From JBBSJZ01 sp041739875 (GTDB lineage Bacteria; Planctomycetota; Planctomycetia; Pirellulales; Pirellulaceae): a stretch of 64,000 nt of DNA. Of this stretch, positions 8,918 to 18,018 are shown piece after piece. The notes below the pieces were generated by a model that saw only the letters and a program-made list of their open reading frames with translations, ran no database searches and was not told the origin of the DNA. How positions within the stretch are numbered: position 1 is the stretch's first letter; each line of letters starts with the position of its first letter. The stretch lies in contig JBGSNA010000011.1 in NCBI GenBank assembly GCA_041739875.1, positions 3,990-67,989 on the forward strand, given 5' to 3'. The position numbers and the translations under genes are program-made.

Positions 8918-9647
8918 GACAATCTCCGTAGGTAAGGTGCAAAATTCTGTCGAGGGAGCGAACATCGAAACCACACGACACGAACGTTGCCAACGCGATT
9001 GTTGTGCCATTGTTCGATAAGCTCTCAACGAAATTGTTCAACTTGCGAGAATACAGCCATTTCGAAGCGATTGTGCAAATTCATCGTCTTCAACTGGCCC
9101 CAAACCGGACAGCTTGGTGCGAAACCGATCGATCCGTAAATCAATCCAATGTCATCGCCAAGTATGTTGGGACGTTAAGAATAGGATTGCTTGACCAATT
9201 TATCGTTCGGAATCGTTTCTCAATCTTTTGAAACAAGCGTTCTTTCGCAACCCGCATTAAACTTGAAAAACTGAGCTGCAATGGATTGTGTGACCTCTTC
9301 GATCTGCACGCCTGTCGTCGGTTTTGGGTGAGGCGAATGAACTTCACGCTACGCGAAATCAAAGGTGGAATGCACCCACCATGCGGTGCGCAAGAGCTGG
9401 CGCCAGAATCGGTTGGGCGCAGAAGGGTGGTCGCAAAATGACCTCCGTGCGAGTTAAACAACCGTGCAATTGGGCGGGAACGCGGGTTTTCCGACGACGC
9501 GGCGCAACAGTTGCTTTGCAGGCGTTATACAGGGTGTGAGCTCGACGGCGTAACCTGAAGCTTTGTCACAAATTGCCAGATCGCAACGACGGGAATACCG
9601 AGCCAATACTCGAAGCTCTGATTCCCCATTAATGAATTGTCCAACGC
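8918..9647. other. Divergent intergenic region, 730 bp
   Basis: This stretch separates the minus-strand DUF1328 gene from the plus-strand mechanosensitive channel gene. Short open frames exist on both strands but lack coding character, ribosome binding sites or recognisable motifs. It probably carries the two divergent promoters; I could not identify convincing -35/-10 elements, and I saw no RNA gene. Confidence 0.4.
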
Positions 9648-12600
9648 ATGAACTTTCTTCGACTGTGTTTTTTTGTTGGCTCGATCTTTCTCAGCGATTG
9701 GCGACTCGTACTCGGTCAAGATGACGTATTGAGTGCCGACGGAAAGAGGATCGCAAATATTGACAGTTCAATTGCGAATGGCAAAGCGGCCGCAGCGGCT
9801 GTCGACGAGATCGCGACAGGCGTCGCTGAAATTGAAGCAGCGAGTGAAATGGACGAAAAACTCTTGCAATCGCTGCTTGATCTCTACAAGCAAGCCAAGG
9901 CATTTCAGGCAACGGCTGCCAGTCGCCAGGACAAGGCAAAAACCCTCAAGCAGATGACTGTCTCCGCGGCCGATGACATCGCAACGTTATCCGAGAAACT
10001 GAAGGCTCCGGTCGAAAAGATCGAGACGCCATCCGAGCGAGCCTCTCCGGAGCTGCTGCGACAAGAATTGGCGACCACCCAAGCCGAATATGACGTGATC
10101 AGCAACACCTTGAAGTCGTTGGTCTCTGAAACGGCGACCCGACAAAAGCGGCTAGCCGAAATTCCATCGTTGATTTCCTCGGCGGAAAAGATGTTGCGCG
10201 ACGTTGAAGAACAACTGGCACTATCCAATCCGACGACCGAATCGCCAGTCGAAACGCGAGCGCGTCTGGCACGTACAAATTCGCACCAGGCCGCGTTGAA
10301 GGCGGAAGTAGCTGAACTGCAAGCTGAGCAAGCAGCCTACCTAGCGACTACTGACTTACTGCCGCTCCAGCGCCAATGGGCTGAGCGCCAACAGTCACAG
10401 TTGCGAATCAAGTTGGACTTTCTGCGAGAGGCTTCAATCCTTCGGAAACAGGAATCCAACGATGAGGCGATGAGCATTCTGCAGCGCCAAATTGAGTTGG
10501 TTCCAGACGCACTGAAGGAATTGGCGACAAGCAATTATGAACTGGCCCAGCGACGACAAAGCTTGTTGTCAGAAGCCAGTCAATCGAATGCATTGGCGAA
10601 TCGGATAAAGGAGAAGCAGGGTGAACTGGAAGCAGCGCTGATCGCCTCGGAAGGTCGCTTGGAAACGGTCGGTTTGACCCAGGCGATAGGTCAATTGCTT
10701 CGTAGTAAACGGGATGAATACGAAAAGGTTCGCTTGAGGTTTCAAACGTCATCCTCGCTTGATCAACAGATTGCTGTGCACCAGGTCGCAGCTTACGAGT
10801 TGGAAGACCGATTGTCGTCACTGACAGAATCCCTTGCGTCGCTCGGTGACATTGAAATTCCAGACACCGATGCCGATATCGCTGAACTCGATACCCAGCA
10901 AGCAAAGTACTTTTTGCTAGTCCAGCAGCGAAATGAAACGCAAGAGACGCTTCAGTCGCAAACGGCATTGTTGCAGGCCCTGCTCTTGGTAGAAGCTTCG
11001 AACCAACAACTGCATCAATCGATAGATGAATACACCGCATTCGTTGACAAGAATATATTTTGGATCCGCAGTGATGCTCCTGTTTCGATCCAGGAAATCA
11101 TGGAATTGCCGTCGGCATCCCGCTGGTTGATAAGTTCAAAGAACTGGGCGGATTTGGCGAATCAATTGTTTTCTGGCATCATTTCGCGTCCGATCATGAC
11201 ATTGATCGGAGCTAGCGGAGTGCTCGCATTGTTTGTGCGTCGTCCAGCGATGCGGAAAGCGATTGCCAAGAGTGGTGAATCGGCAAAAGCGTGGAATGCT
11301 GGTTTCCAGACAACTGCGACATCGCTGGTAGCGACTTTTCTGCTCGCCTTTGGTTGGCCAAGCCTGGCTGCGATCGTGGGAATTGTGTTGATCGGCGGCC
11401 AAGCGGACACTTTGTTCACTCGCGGTTTCGCTAGCGCGTGCATCTACGTCGCATTATTCGTTTCATCACGCCATTTGCTCAGTCAAACGTGCCGTGAAGG
11501 TGGGCTGGCGGATAAACATTTCGGTTGGAGCGTTTCGTTGAGAAGGATGCTGAGGCGAAATTTGCAATGGTACACCAATGTTGGCTTTGTCCTCGTATTT
11601 GTGATGCTTCTTTTTCACGAGCATCCCGATTCGACAACGCGAACCGCGGTGTCTCGATTAGCAGCCACTCTTTTACTCTTGGCAACTGCTTTGTTTCACC
11701 ATTTTATTTCCAAACCGAAAAGTCCAATTTACGACGATATTCGAATCCACTATCCCGATTCACTTTTCTGTCGGTTTCGACGCCTCGTGTGGATCGTCGC
11801 GGTGGGTTCACCCGCTTCGTTTGCTGGCCTGGCGTTATTGGGCTACTTGGATACAGCATATCGACTCGGACAATCCCTTCAGTCGACGATGCTCCTATTG
11901 GTCGCTTTGATTGTTCTGGTGGCACTCGCATTTCGTTGGTTGCACATTTATCAAGCTCGAATCGTGCGTGAGCAATTGATGGAAATGCGACGAAAGAAGC
12001 TGGCCAACGACGAAGATACCACGGGTGGATCGCTCGCGACGGACGTCGGCATCGAGATCCAAAAAGAAGCGATGGAGGACTTGCCGGCACTGAGCGAACA
12101 AACACGCAAGCTGGTCTTTGTCGTTGCCTGGGGGGCTGCGATTGTTGGCATGTCACTCGTTTGGAAGGACGTACTTCCTGCGATGCAGCTTTTGGATCGT
12201 TTCGAGTTGTGGACTGTCGGTAGCGGGGCTGCAATAGATCTCGTTTCACTACGAGACTTAATATTGTCGTTTCTGTCGGTATTCATCACCATCTTGGCCG
12301 TCAAAAATGTACCTGCACTGCTTGAATTGATCGTGCTCAGGCAAACTTCGCTCGACACTGGCGCCCGATACGCGGTGACGACGATTTTACGATACCTGAT
12401 TACGATTGGTGGTGTTATCCTGGCTCTGAACTTCTTGAGTCTTCCATGGACCAAGCTTGGGTGGCTCGTCGCTGCGGCCTCGGTCGGTCTTGGATTTGGA
12501 CTGCAAGAGATCTTCGCAAACTTTGTGTCGGGAATCATCTTGTTACTGGAACGCCCGGTTCGTGTCGGTGATGTCGTCACGATTGATTCCACAACAGGCG

Positions 12601-13073
12601 TTGTGTCGCGAATTCAGATGAGAGCAACCACGGTGACGAGTTGGGATCGAAAAGAACTCGTTGTACCCAATAAGGATTTGGTGACAGGCAAGTTGCTCAA
12701 CTGGTCGTTGTCCAATGTAATTAACCGGATGACGATCGAGGTCGGCGTTAGCTACGACGCGGACCCAGACGACGTTCGCACGATTCTACAAAAGGTCGTC
12801 ACGGATAACGCGGAGGTGATGACCGAACCACCACCTTTGATCAATTTTGAAACGTTCGGAGAGAGCTCACTTAACTTTGTTGTACGTTTCTATCTGAGCT
12901 CACTTGAACGTCGAGTTGCGGTGATGCATGACTTGAACGCAGGCATTTGGCGAGCCTTGCGCAATGCCGACATTGCCATCCCTTATCCTCAACGGGACGT
13001 GCATTTCATCGCTGGCAACAAGAGCGACTCAATTCCGACCATCATTCAAGAATGCAGCGGTGTCACGAGATAG
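9648..13073 (+). CDS. MscK/KefA-type large mechanosensitive ion channel
   Basis: The protein has 1141 residues, close in size to E. coli MscK. An N-terminal signal peptide (MNFLRLCFFVGSIFL, cleavage probably near VLGQDD) is followed by a long periplasmic helical and coiled-coil region to about residue 490. Several membrane helices lie at roughly 505-800, and the MscS core is near the C-terminus. The pore-lining helix and following beta domain are recognised at ~935-985 (AAASVGLGFGLQEIF, then NFVSGIILLLERPVRVGD). After it come VPNKDLVTGKLLNWS and a cytoplasmic domain to the end. It would open under membrane tension after hypo-osmotic shock. The nearby sucrose genes make solute release a plausible partner process, though the genes are transcribed divergently. 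Confidence 0.93.
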   Translation: MNFLRLCFFVGSIFLSDWRLVLGQDDVLSADGKRIANIDSSIANGKAAAAAVDEIATGVAEIEAASEMDEKLLQSLLDLYKQAKAFQATAASRQDKAKTLKQMTVSAADDIATLSEKLKAPVEKIETPSERASPELLRQELATTQAEYDVISNTLKSLVSETATRQKRLAEIPSLISSAEKMLRDVEEQLALSNPTTESPVETRARLARTNSHQAALKAEVAELQAEQAAYLATTDLLPLQRQWAERQQSQLRIKLDFLREASILRKQESNDEAMSILQRQIELVPDALKELATSNYELAQRRQSLLSEASQSNALANRIKEKQGELEAALIASEGRLETVGLTQAIGQLLRSKRDEYEKVRLRFQTSSSLDQQIAVHQVAAYELEDRLSSLTESLASLGDIEIPDTDADIAELDTQQAKYFLLVQQRNETQETLQSQTALLQALLLVEASNQQLHQSIDEYTAFVDKNIFWIRSDAPVSIQEIMELPSASRWLISSKNWADLANQLFSGIISRPIMTLIGASGVLALFVRRPAMRKAIAKSGESAKAWNAGFQTTATSLVATFLLAFGWPSLAAIVGIVLIGGQADTLFTRGFASACIYVALFVSSRHLLSQTCREGGLADKHFGWSVSLRRMLRRNLQWYTNVGFVLVFVMLLFHEHPDSTTRTAVSRLAATLLLLATALFHHFISKPKSPIYDDIRIHYPDSLFCRFRRLVWIVAVGSPASFAGLALLGYLDTAYRLGQSLQSTMLLLVALIVLVALAFRWLHIYQARIVREQLMEMRRKKLANDEDTTGGSLATDVGIEIQKEAMEDLPALSEQTRKLVFVVAWGAAIVGMSLVWKDVLPAMQLLDRFELWTVGSGAAIDLVSLRDLILSFLSVFITILAVKNVPALLELIVLRQTSLDTGARYAVTTILRYLITIGGVILALNFLSLPWTKLGWLVAAASVGLGFGLQEIFANFVSGIILLLERPVRVGDVVTIDSTTGVVSRIQMRATTVTSWDRKELVVPNKDLVTGKLLNWSLSNVINRMTIEVGVSYDADPDDVRTILQKVVTDNAEVMTEPPPLINFETFGESSLNFVVRFYLSSLERRVAVMHDLNAGIWRALRNADIAIPYPQRDVHFIAGNKSDSIPTIIQECSGVTR

Positions 13074-13092
13074 CAAGATGTCCAGTTTAGGC

Positions 13093-13151
13093 TTTATGTG
13101 CTAGTAAGCGTTTTGGCCGCGACGACCTTCCGCCATACGTTGAGCGACAAA
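13093..13151 (-). repeat. Copy of the 3' end of the Fe-S flavoprotein gene
   Basis: Read on the minus strand, this segment matches the last codons, the stop codon and the first bases beyond it of the flavoprotein reductase gene at 18011-18069: by eye about 49 of 59 positions are identical. Both encode FVAQ-x-MA-x-GR and end Tyr-stop, and the match continues past the TAG. It is a dispersed partial duplication about 4.9 kb apart, inside the same gene cluster. Gene conversion or an ancestral duplicated reductase would both explain it. Confidence 0.75.
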
Positions 13152-13322
13152 CAGGATCGAGTCGAGGAGTTGTTCGAAGTATTCGCGATCGCGAATGCCG
13201 CAGTAGTGATACAACAAGGTGGTGGACACGTGCGTTCTTTCAAAGAAGACGTGCGAAATCTCCCTGAAGAATGCCATGTCCACCATCTTTTCATCCACCC
13301 ATCGCGATTTCGGCAATATCAA
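13101..13322 (-). CDS. Small ORF or pseudogene remnant in frame behind the globin, with flavoprotein-like C-terminus
   Basis: An open frame of 73 codons from a TTG (or 61 from an ATG at residue 13) ends in FVAQRMAEGRRGQNAY. This resembles the FVAQLMAQGRYVRDVY end of the Fe-S flavoprotein at 18019. The frame is the same as that of the globin: after the globin TAA at 13356 it stays open to 13101, reading CGRGLILPKSRWVDEK and then the rest. LLYHYCGIRD may correspond to the FYVCGD segment of the NADP-binding domain, which would make it a decayed reductase tail. It could also be a real short protein in the globin transcript. No family was recognised, and it should not be assigned a function. Confidence 0.4.
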   Translation of the reverse strand: MILPKSRWVDEKMVDMAFFREISHVFFERTHVSTTLLYHYCGIRDREYFEQLLDSILFVAQRMAEGRRGQNAY

Positions 13323-13355
13323 ACCGCGCCCGCACTTTTGTCGAATGAGCCAAAA

Positions 13356-13772
13356 TTAAGCCGCCATCTCACGTCCGGCCTCAAGCATCACATTGCTTAT
13401 TGTCGTGTATGTCTCGACCCAAGCGTCCTTGACTTCTTCGGTGAAATCCTCACCAAGCCCCTTGTCGAGAGTCCAAAGCAGGGCTTCGCCCACCGTGTTG
13501 TAACTCTCTTCAGGCACGCCGTATGCGACGTGACGACGCCCCAGGTCTTGTACCGCAGACAAAATCGCTGATAGATTCGTGAGCGAAGTCACAGCGAGAT
13601 TGAGCGTGGCCATCAGCTTACGCCCTTGCTCTTTGATGTCGCCTTTGAAGAGCGGTTTTAGAGACGGGTCAAGCTCGAATAGTCTTCCGTAAAATAATTC
13701 CGCAGCTTGCTCAGAGATCGGTTTGATCTTTGCCCAACTAGATTGGACCAACTCTATTCTTTCTGGTGTCAT
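13356..13772 (-). CDS. Single-domain bacterial haemoglobin (globin)
   Basis: The protein has 138 residues, the size of Vitreoscilla-type haemoglobins. The proximal haem ligand is H81 in LGRRHVAYGV. Y28 and Q49 fall near the B10 and E7 positions typical of flavohaemoglobin-like globins that convert nitric oxide to nitrate. TPERIELVQSSWAKI at the N-terminus and EALLWTLDKGLG later are also family-typical. There is no reductase domain in the reading frame. It lies at the downstream end of the nitrate cluster, 136 bp after the DUF3365 gene, which fits detoxification of NO formed during nitrite reduction, with an electron donor encoded elsewhere, possibly the NADP reductase of this cluster. Oxygen sensing or delivery are alternatives. 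Confidence 0.92.
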   Translation of the reverse strand: MTPERIELVQSSWAKIKPISEQAAELFYGRLFELDPSLKPLFKGDIKEQGRKLMATLNLAVTSLTNLSAILSAVQDLGRRHVAYGVPEESYNTVGEALLWTLDKGLGEDFTEEVKDAWVETYTTISNVMLEAGREMAA

Positions 13773-13908
13773 GTTGCTTGCTCTCTACGAGTGCGGACAG
13801 CGAGTGCCCGGATACGGTGAATGGAACGGGGTCAACTCAGTTCGGTCGGGGACCGGCTGAAACATACTTCTATGAAATAAACGTCAACAATGAACGTGCG
13901 CTGACCGA

Positions 13909-14526
13909 CTACAACGGAATCCGAACGATCACTCCGCCCATCACGTCGTCTTTTGCGAACTCCGGGTAAGTGTCACCACGATTGGGATGTTCGTTGTGAC
14001 ACGACCAACAAGCTTCCGCAACGGCTCGGTCGGGATAGGCCGCAACAAAGTACTTCTTCCCACCCAGTTCTTCTTCACCATAAAAGTTTTCGCCAGGATG
14101 TTCGGCAACGTAGTCAAGAGCCTTGGTTTCAAACTCACTCTTGGGATGGTTTTGTTCATTGAGTGGCCACTTGCTGCGAAGCCCATAAGAAAAGCCTGCA
14201 TTGGGATTTTCGTCGACGAGTGATGCCCCCATGCGAAACATCTGTGCCGGCAACGGAATTGAATTCGGGGTATCCTCCCAATATTCCTCCGCCTTCACGG
14301 GTGCAGACTGCTTCTTGAGATTCGTGACCACATGCGTTGCATACACCGTTCGGTCCGCCATCATCACCGAGTGGACGGCATCCGCAAACTTTTGCGGGGA
14401 GATGCCCGTCGGCGACGCGATCGCGGCTTCGGAAGAACCACAGCCGCTGGCACTCATAACCAAAGGAACAATGCAACCTGCGGCGAGGATTGTTGCAATT
14501 GAGTTAAACCAATACTTTCTCTTCAT
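13909..14526 (-). CDS. DUF3365/Tll0287-like monohaem c-type lipoprotein
   Basis: The protein has 205 residues. Its N-terminus has a Lys/Arg start, a hydrophobic stretch and a lipobox-like SASGC with Cys at 29, so it is probably a membrane-attached periplasmic lipoprotein. The body matches the Tll0287-like (DUF3365) fold: FADAVHSVMMADRTVY near residue 46, PLPAQMFRMG around 91, FSYGLRSKWPLN and KYFVAAYPD. One haem c motif, CWSCH, sits near residue 173 followed by NEHPNRGD. Members are haem sensors or electron carriers, often N-terminal to histidine kinases; here the domain stands alone. It follows the multihaem cytochrome gene by 36 bp, so it may exchange electrons with it. Confidence 0.85.
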   Translation of the reverse strand: MKRKYWFNSIATILAAGCIVPLVMSASGCGSSEAAIASPTGISPQKFADAVHSVMMADRTVYATHVVTNLKKQSAPVKAEEYWEDTPNSIPLPAQMFRMGASLVDENPNAGFSYGLRSKWPLNEQNHPKSEFETKALDYVAEHPGENFYGEEELGGKKYFVAAYPDRAVAEACWSCHNEHPNRGDTYPEFAKDDVMGGVIVRIPL

Positions 14527-14562
14527 TTCAGGAACTCTAACGGAGGAACACCAAACGAAACG

Positions 14563-15984
14563 TTACTTCAAATTAGGGACGATTGAAGGTTCTTGCTGCT
14601 TGCGACCTTGGCGTTTTAATTCCTTTTCCAGGAACCAGCGGTGCGCCATTTCAACACTTTCGACTCGCATTTCCGGAGATGTGCTATAGCAGTTCAAGCT
14701 CAAGTTCGGGTCGGCCAGCGAGTCAAGAGAGAATTGCAAACCATGACAGTTCTCACACACGGAACGGATCATCTTCTCGATCGGACGCAGGCTGGCGCTT
14801 TGGTTGTGGTTAACGAGCACTTTGCCATCGACAATGGTTCGCGGCATGTGACACGTCGCGCAGGAGACTCCTTGTCCGCTAGGTAACTCGCCGGCCAGTT
14901 CAAGACGCCAGAGTTCCGCATGAGACGATTTGCTGTAGGAATTGCTATGCGAGTCGTTGTGGCAGCCCAAACATGCGTCAACCGCAGCCTTTTGAGAATT
15001 GAAGTCGTGATCCGAATGACAAGCATTGCAAGTCAATTCGCGGTGGGATGCGTCGACGTGCATCGGCAGTCGAGCCATCGAGGGCTGCATCGGAGACATG
15101 CTCGCAGCAAGACGCATTCCATGCCGCCCGAGTTGAAATGATTCGACTTCGCCAGGGTGACAGTTGCCGCAAGTTTCGAGAGATACCTCATCGCTCCACG
15201 GCACTTCTTTGCTAACGACATCTTCATCAACGGTTCGATGGCAATCGCTACAGTTCACACCACCCGCTGCATGAGCCGTCGTCGCCCATTCTTCCAATAT
15301 CGGTTCAAGTGCGTCTTCTCGTTCACGCACCTCAATGCCGTGGTCGGCTTGATCAAACTCGAATTGCTTTCGATCTGGATGCGATTTCTGCCAACGCATG
15401 CTGAAGTCTCGCGCTTGAACACTGCGGGCCTCGAGCAAGTCGGATTCCCCGTAGTGTGTATCAAGGAATTTCTCGTAGAGCGACGTATTGTCATGATAGT
15501 TGTGACATCCCGTGTTGCCGCAGCTGTCGAACGTCATTCCCTCGTGGCTTGGTCGTGTTTGCGCGACGTCTTGATGACAGTGCCAGCAATAATCGAGCGG
15601 TAGCGAAACACCCATTGAATGCGTGTGTTCGGGGCGGTGCTCGGTGTGACAGGTCAAACAGTCTTGTGCATTGAGTACCTGCAATCGCTCTGCGTTAATG
15701 GGGTCATTGAACTTGGATGCAGGATGCGTATCGCTGGCGAGTTTGAGTTCCTCGGAATGACAGCGTATGCACGCATCTTGTGCGAACGTCATGTCGCTGG
15801 CATGACACGCATTGCAATCCAGCTCAATTTGATAATGCCCGTGAGTCGTTTTTCCAGGAAGTAGCAAGCCCTTTACAGGCGATGCTGGTGCGAGCAATGC
15901 GTATCCTAAGTAGCACGCCACACCCACATTGATGGCTACGAAAAGCAAGGCAGATTGCCAACGATTCTGGTTCAATTTTGACAT
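14563..15984 (-). CDS. Membrane-anchored multihaem cytochrome c (about 11 haems)
   Basis: The protein has 473 residues. A single N-terminal helix (SALLFVAINVGVACYLGYAL) anchors it, with the rest periplasmic. I count ten CxxCH motifs (CNACH, CIRCH, CLTCH, CWHCH, CSDCH, CGNCH, a second CNACH, CLGCH, CATCH, CENCH) and one CGNTGCH with four residues between the cysteines, giving about eleven covalent haems. There is no CxxCK site, so it is not NrfA. The ATG chosen lies 5 nt after the flavocytochrome stop codon; a longer frame to 16092 would overlap that gene. Placement directly behind a b-cytochrome-like membrane flavoprotein suggests it exchanges electrons with the quinone pool. Substrate and direction are unknown. 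Confidence 0.88.
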   Translation of the reverse strand: MSKLNQNRWQSALLFVAINVGVACYLGYALLAPASPVKGLLLPGKTTHGHYQIELDCNACHASDMTFAQDACIRCHSEELKLASDTHPASKFNDPINAERLQVLNAQDCLTCHTEHRPEHTHSMGVSLPLDYCWHCHQDVAQTRPSHEGMTFDSCGNTGCHNYHDNTSLYEKFLDTHYGESDLLEARSVQARDFSMRWQKSHPDRKQFEFDQADHGIEVREREDALEPILEEWATTAHAAGGVNCSDCHRTVDEDVVSKEVPWSDEVSLETCGNCHPGEVESFQLGRHGMRLAASMSPMQPSMARLPMHVDASHRELTCNACHSDHDFNSQKAAVDACLGCHNDSHSNSYSKSSHAELWRLELAGELPSGQGVSCATCHMPRTIVDGKVLVNHNQSASLRPIEKMIRSVCENCHGLQFSLDSLADPNLSLNCYSTSPEMRVESVEMAHRWFLEKELKRQGRKQQEPSIVPNLK

Positions 15985-15989
15985 TGCGT

Positions 15990-18011
15990 TCAAGTCCCAA
16001 ACCAGTAAAAGCTCAGGATGTGGAATGCAATCAGGACTGGCAATGGCCAAGTGATCCAAAAGTGAAGTTTGGTGATCACGGGACGCCACCAACGCACTCG
16101 CATCAACAGAGTTCCATTCACCTTGAACTCAAGTGACGACACAATACCGGCGAGTGCGCCCACCATCGTCACGGCAAGTACGACGATACCCAGTACGAAA
16201 TTCATGTTCTCGCCCAATCGCATCCCAGTATGGACTCCGACTCCAACGAGCATCGCGACACCAAGTAATCCATGCAGTGCTCGCCAGAATCCGTAGCTGC
16301 CCTGAGAAAATCGCGGAACACGTTTTCGCAGCGAGAAGATCATCGACGCGGCCATTAGCCCCAGTGTCGAAAAGCCGGTCGCCTGCCGTGCAACGTCGTC
16401 TCGCCACAAGATATCAACGTTGCGCCAGCCAGCCTGGACACTTTGTGCGATTGGCATTGGGGTCATCAGGACGAATGAAAGGGCAACAACAAGCGTTAAA
16501 ACAGAAACTCCGGTGAGTGCATTCGTCCAAGGCACAGCGATCGTTTCTCGGCTCGCGCCAGCAAGTTCACACACGAGACCACGACAACCGCCACACGCCG
16601 TTGAAGCGCCGGTCGCTACGGCAAGCTGCTCGAGCGTGGCACAACCTCCTGAAATGGCATTGCTGATCGCACCACGCGTCACTGCGTGGCACGAACAAAT
16701 GACCGCATCGTCGGGCCAATCGATGGGCGATAGCATGCCGCCAGCAGCCCAGGGTGTGCCGAATCGACGAAAGCGTGTTCGCTGGGTCGGCCACAACCGA
16801 GTTTGCTTATTGATCGCTTGTCGCAGCATGGGCAACTCATCCCAATCGCCCACGCACGCTGCTCCAACGACGCGACCCTGTTCCAGCAAAAGTTTTCGAT
16901 AGCCTTTCTCGGATTGATGTGTCATCACCACACCTGAGGTTTGGCCAATTGCTTTGCCGAGTGCGGCCACTTTAACCCCCAGCAACTTGAGCTCCGCAGA
17001 CTCGTCGGCACCATTGAACCTCGCGTCGTCGCCCGCAATCACTTGCGCCAAAACATCAGCCATTCGATAGCAGGGGGCTACTAAACCATAGACGTAATCG
17101 CGATACGAAGCACATTCGCCGATTGCATGGATGTTCGAATCGCTCGTCACTAATTGTTGATTGACAACAATACCACCGCGTGCCCCGATTAGTAGTCCGG
17201 CGGACTTCGCTAATTCGTCTCGTGGACGAACGCCAGCTGCCACAACGACAACATCAACGTCATATGCACTGGCGTTGCCAAACCGAACTCGAATCCCGTC
17301 TGCGGTTTTCTCAAATCTTTCGGTGCGACGCACGGTGTGCACTTCAACGCCGATTTCCTCAACTTTTTCGCGAAGTAACTTCGCTGCGGTTGCATCAAGC
17401 TGGCGGGGCATCAACCCAGGTGCCATCTCGACGACGCTGGTGTGCAAACCAAGATCAAACAGAACCTTCGCAGCTTCCAAACCGAGCAAACCGCCACCGA
17501 TCACTATGCCGGCGCGAGCACGCGTGCAATCAACGTATTGCTGAATCGAAAGTAAGTCGTTCATCGTGCGATAGACAAAAACTCCTGGGAGATCCGCCCC
17601 AGGGATCGGCGGCACATACGCGTAGGACCCCGTTGCCAAGACGAGTCGATCATAGACATGCGATGCACCTTGATCGTCAACGACGATCTTTGATTTGCGG
17701 TCGATGCGTACTATTCGGCGACCCGTGTGCAATTTGATTTTATGCTCGGCATACCAGGACGGCTTTGCGAGGAGCAAATCATCCGCTGTACGTCCTTGAA
17801 ACAGTTTTGACAGGTTGACTCGATCATACGCAGGCTGAGGTTCGTCACCCAAAACGGTAACACTCAGCCGTTGAATGGTTCCACTAGAAACAAGGCGCTC
17901 GCACAGTCCAAACCCCGCCATGCCGCCACCAACGATAACCACCCGCTCACGAGGTATATCGTGCAAGTTATTTGACCCAGCATTCGAATCGATTTCTGCA
18001 GCAAGTGACAT
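15990..18011 (-). CDS. NirB-like FAD/NAD(P)H oxidoreductase with BFD [2Fe-2S] domain fused to a b-cytochrome-like membrane domain
   Basis: The protein has 673 residues. Residues 20-400 resemble the N-terminal half of NirB: FAD motif VVIVGGGMAGFG, second dinucleotide fold IVIGGGLLGLEAAK, and IHAIGEC. A BFD-type [2Fe-2S] domain follows, with C439, C441, C473 and C476 (ICSCHAVTRG and TACGGCRG). The sirohaem/nitrite-reducing half of NirB is missing. In its place about five membrane helices (499-671) carry histidines 580, 594, 650 and 664, a spacing that suits two b-type haems or a ferric-reductase-like core. The start chosen, 7 nt after the upstream stop, removes a 25-residue overlap. It may carry electrons between quinol and NAD(P)H/ferredoxin-like partners for the nitrite reductase. 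This fusion is unusual. Confidence 0.82.
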   Translation of the reverse strand: MSLAAEIDSNAGSNNLHDIPRERVVIVGGGMAGFGLCERLVSSGTIQRLSVTVLGDEPQPAYDRVNLSKLFQGRTADDLLLAKPSWYAEHKIKLHTGRRIVRIDRKSKIVVDDQGASHVYDRLVLATGSYAYVPPIPGADLPGVFVYRTMNDLLSIQQYVDCTRARAGIVIGGGLLGLEAAKVLFDLGLHTSVVEMAPGLMPRQLDATAAKLLREKVEEIGVEVHTVRRTERFEKTADGIRVRFGNASAYDVDVVVVAAGVRPRDELAKSAGLLIGARGGIVVNQQLVTSDSNIHAIGECASYRDYVYGLVAPCYRMADVLAQVIAGDDARFNGADESAELKLLGVKVAALGKAIGQTSGVVMTHQSEKGYRKLLLEQGRVVGAACVGDWDELPMLRQAINKQTRLWPTQRTRFRRFGTPWAAGGMLSPIDWPDDAVICSCHAVTRGAISNAISGGCATLEQLAVATGASTACGGCRGLVCELAGASRETIAVPWTNALTGVSVLTLVVALSFVLMTPMPIAQSVQAGWRNVDILWRDDVARQATGFSTLGLMAASMIFSLRKRVPRFSQGSYGFWRALHGLLGVAMLVGVGVHTGMRLGENMNFVLGIVVLAVTMVGALAGIVSSLEFKVNGTLLMRVRWWRPVITKLHFWITWPLPVLIAFHILSFYWFGT

Positions 18012-18018
18012 TTTTGTG

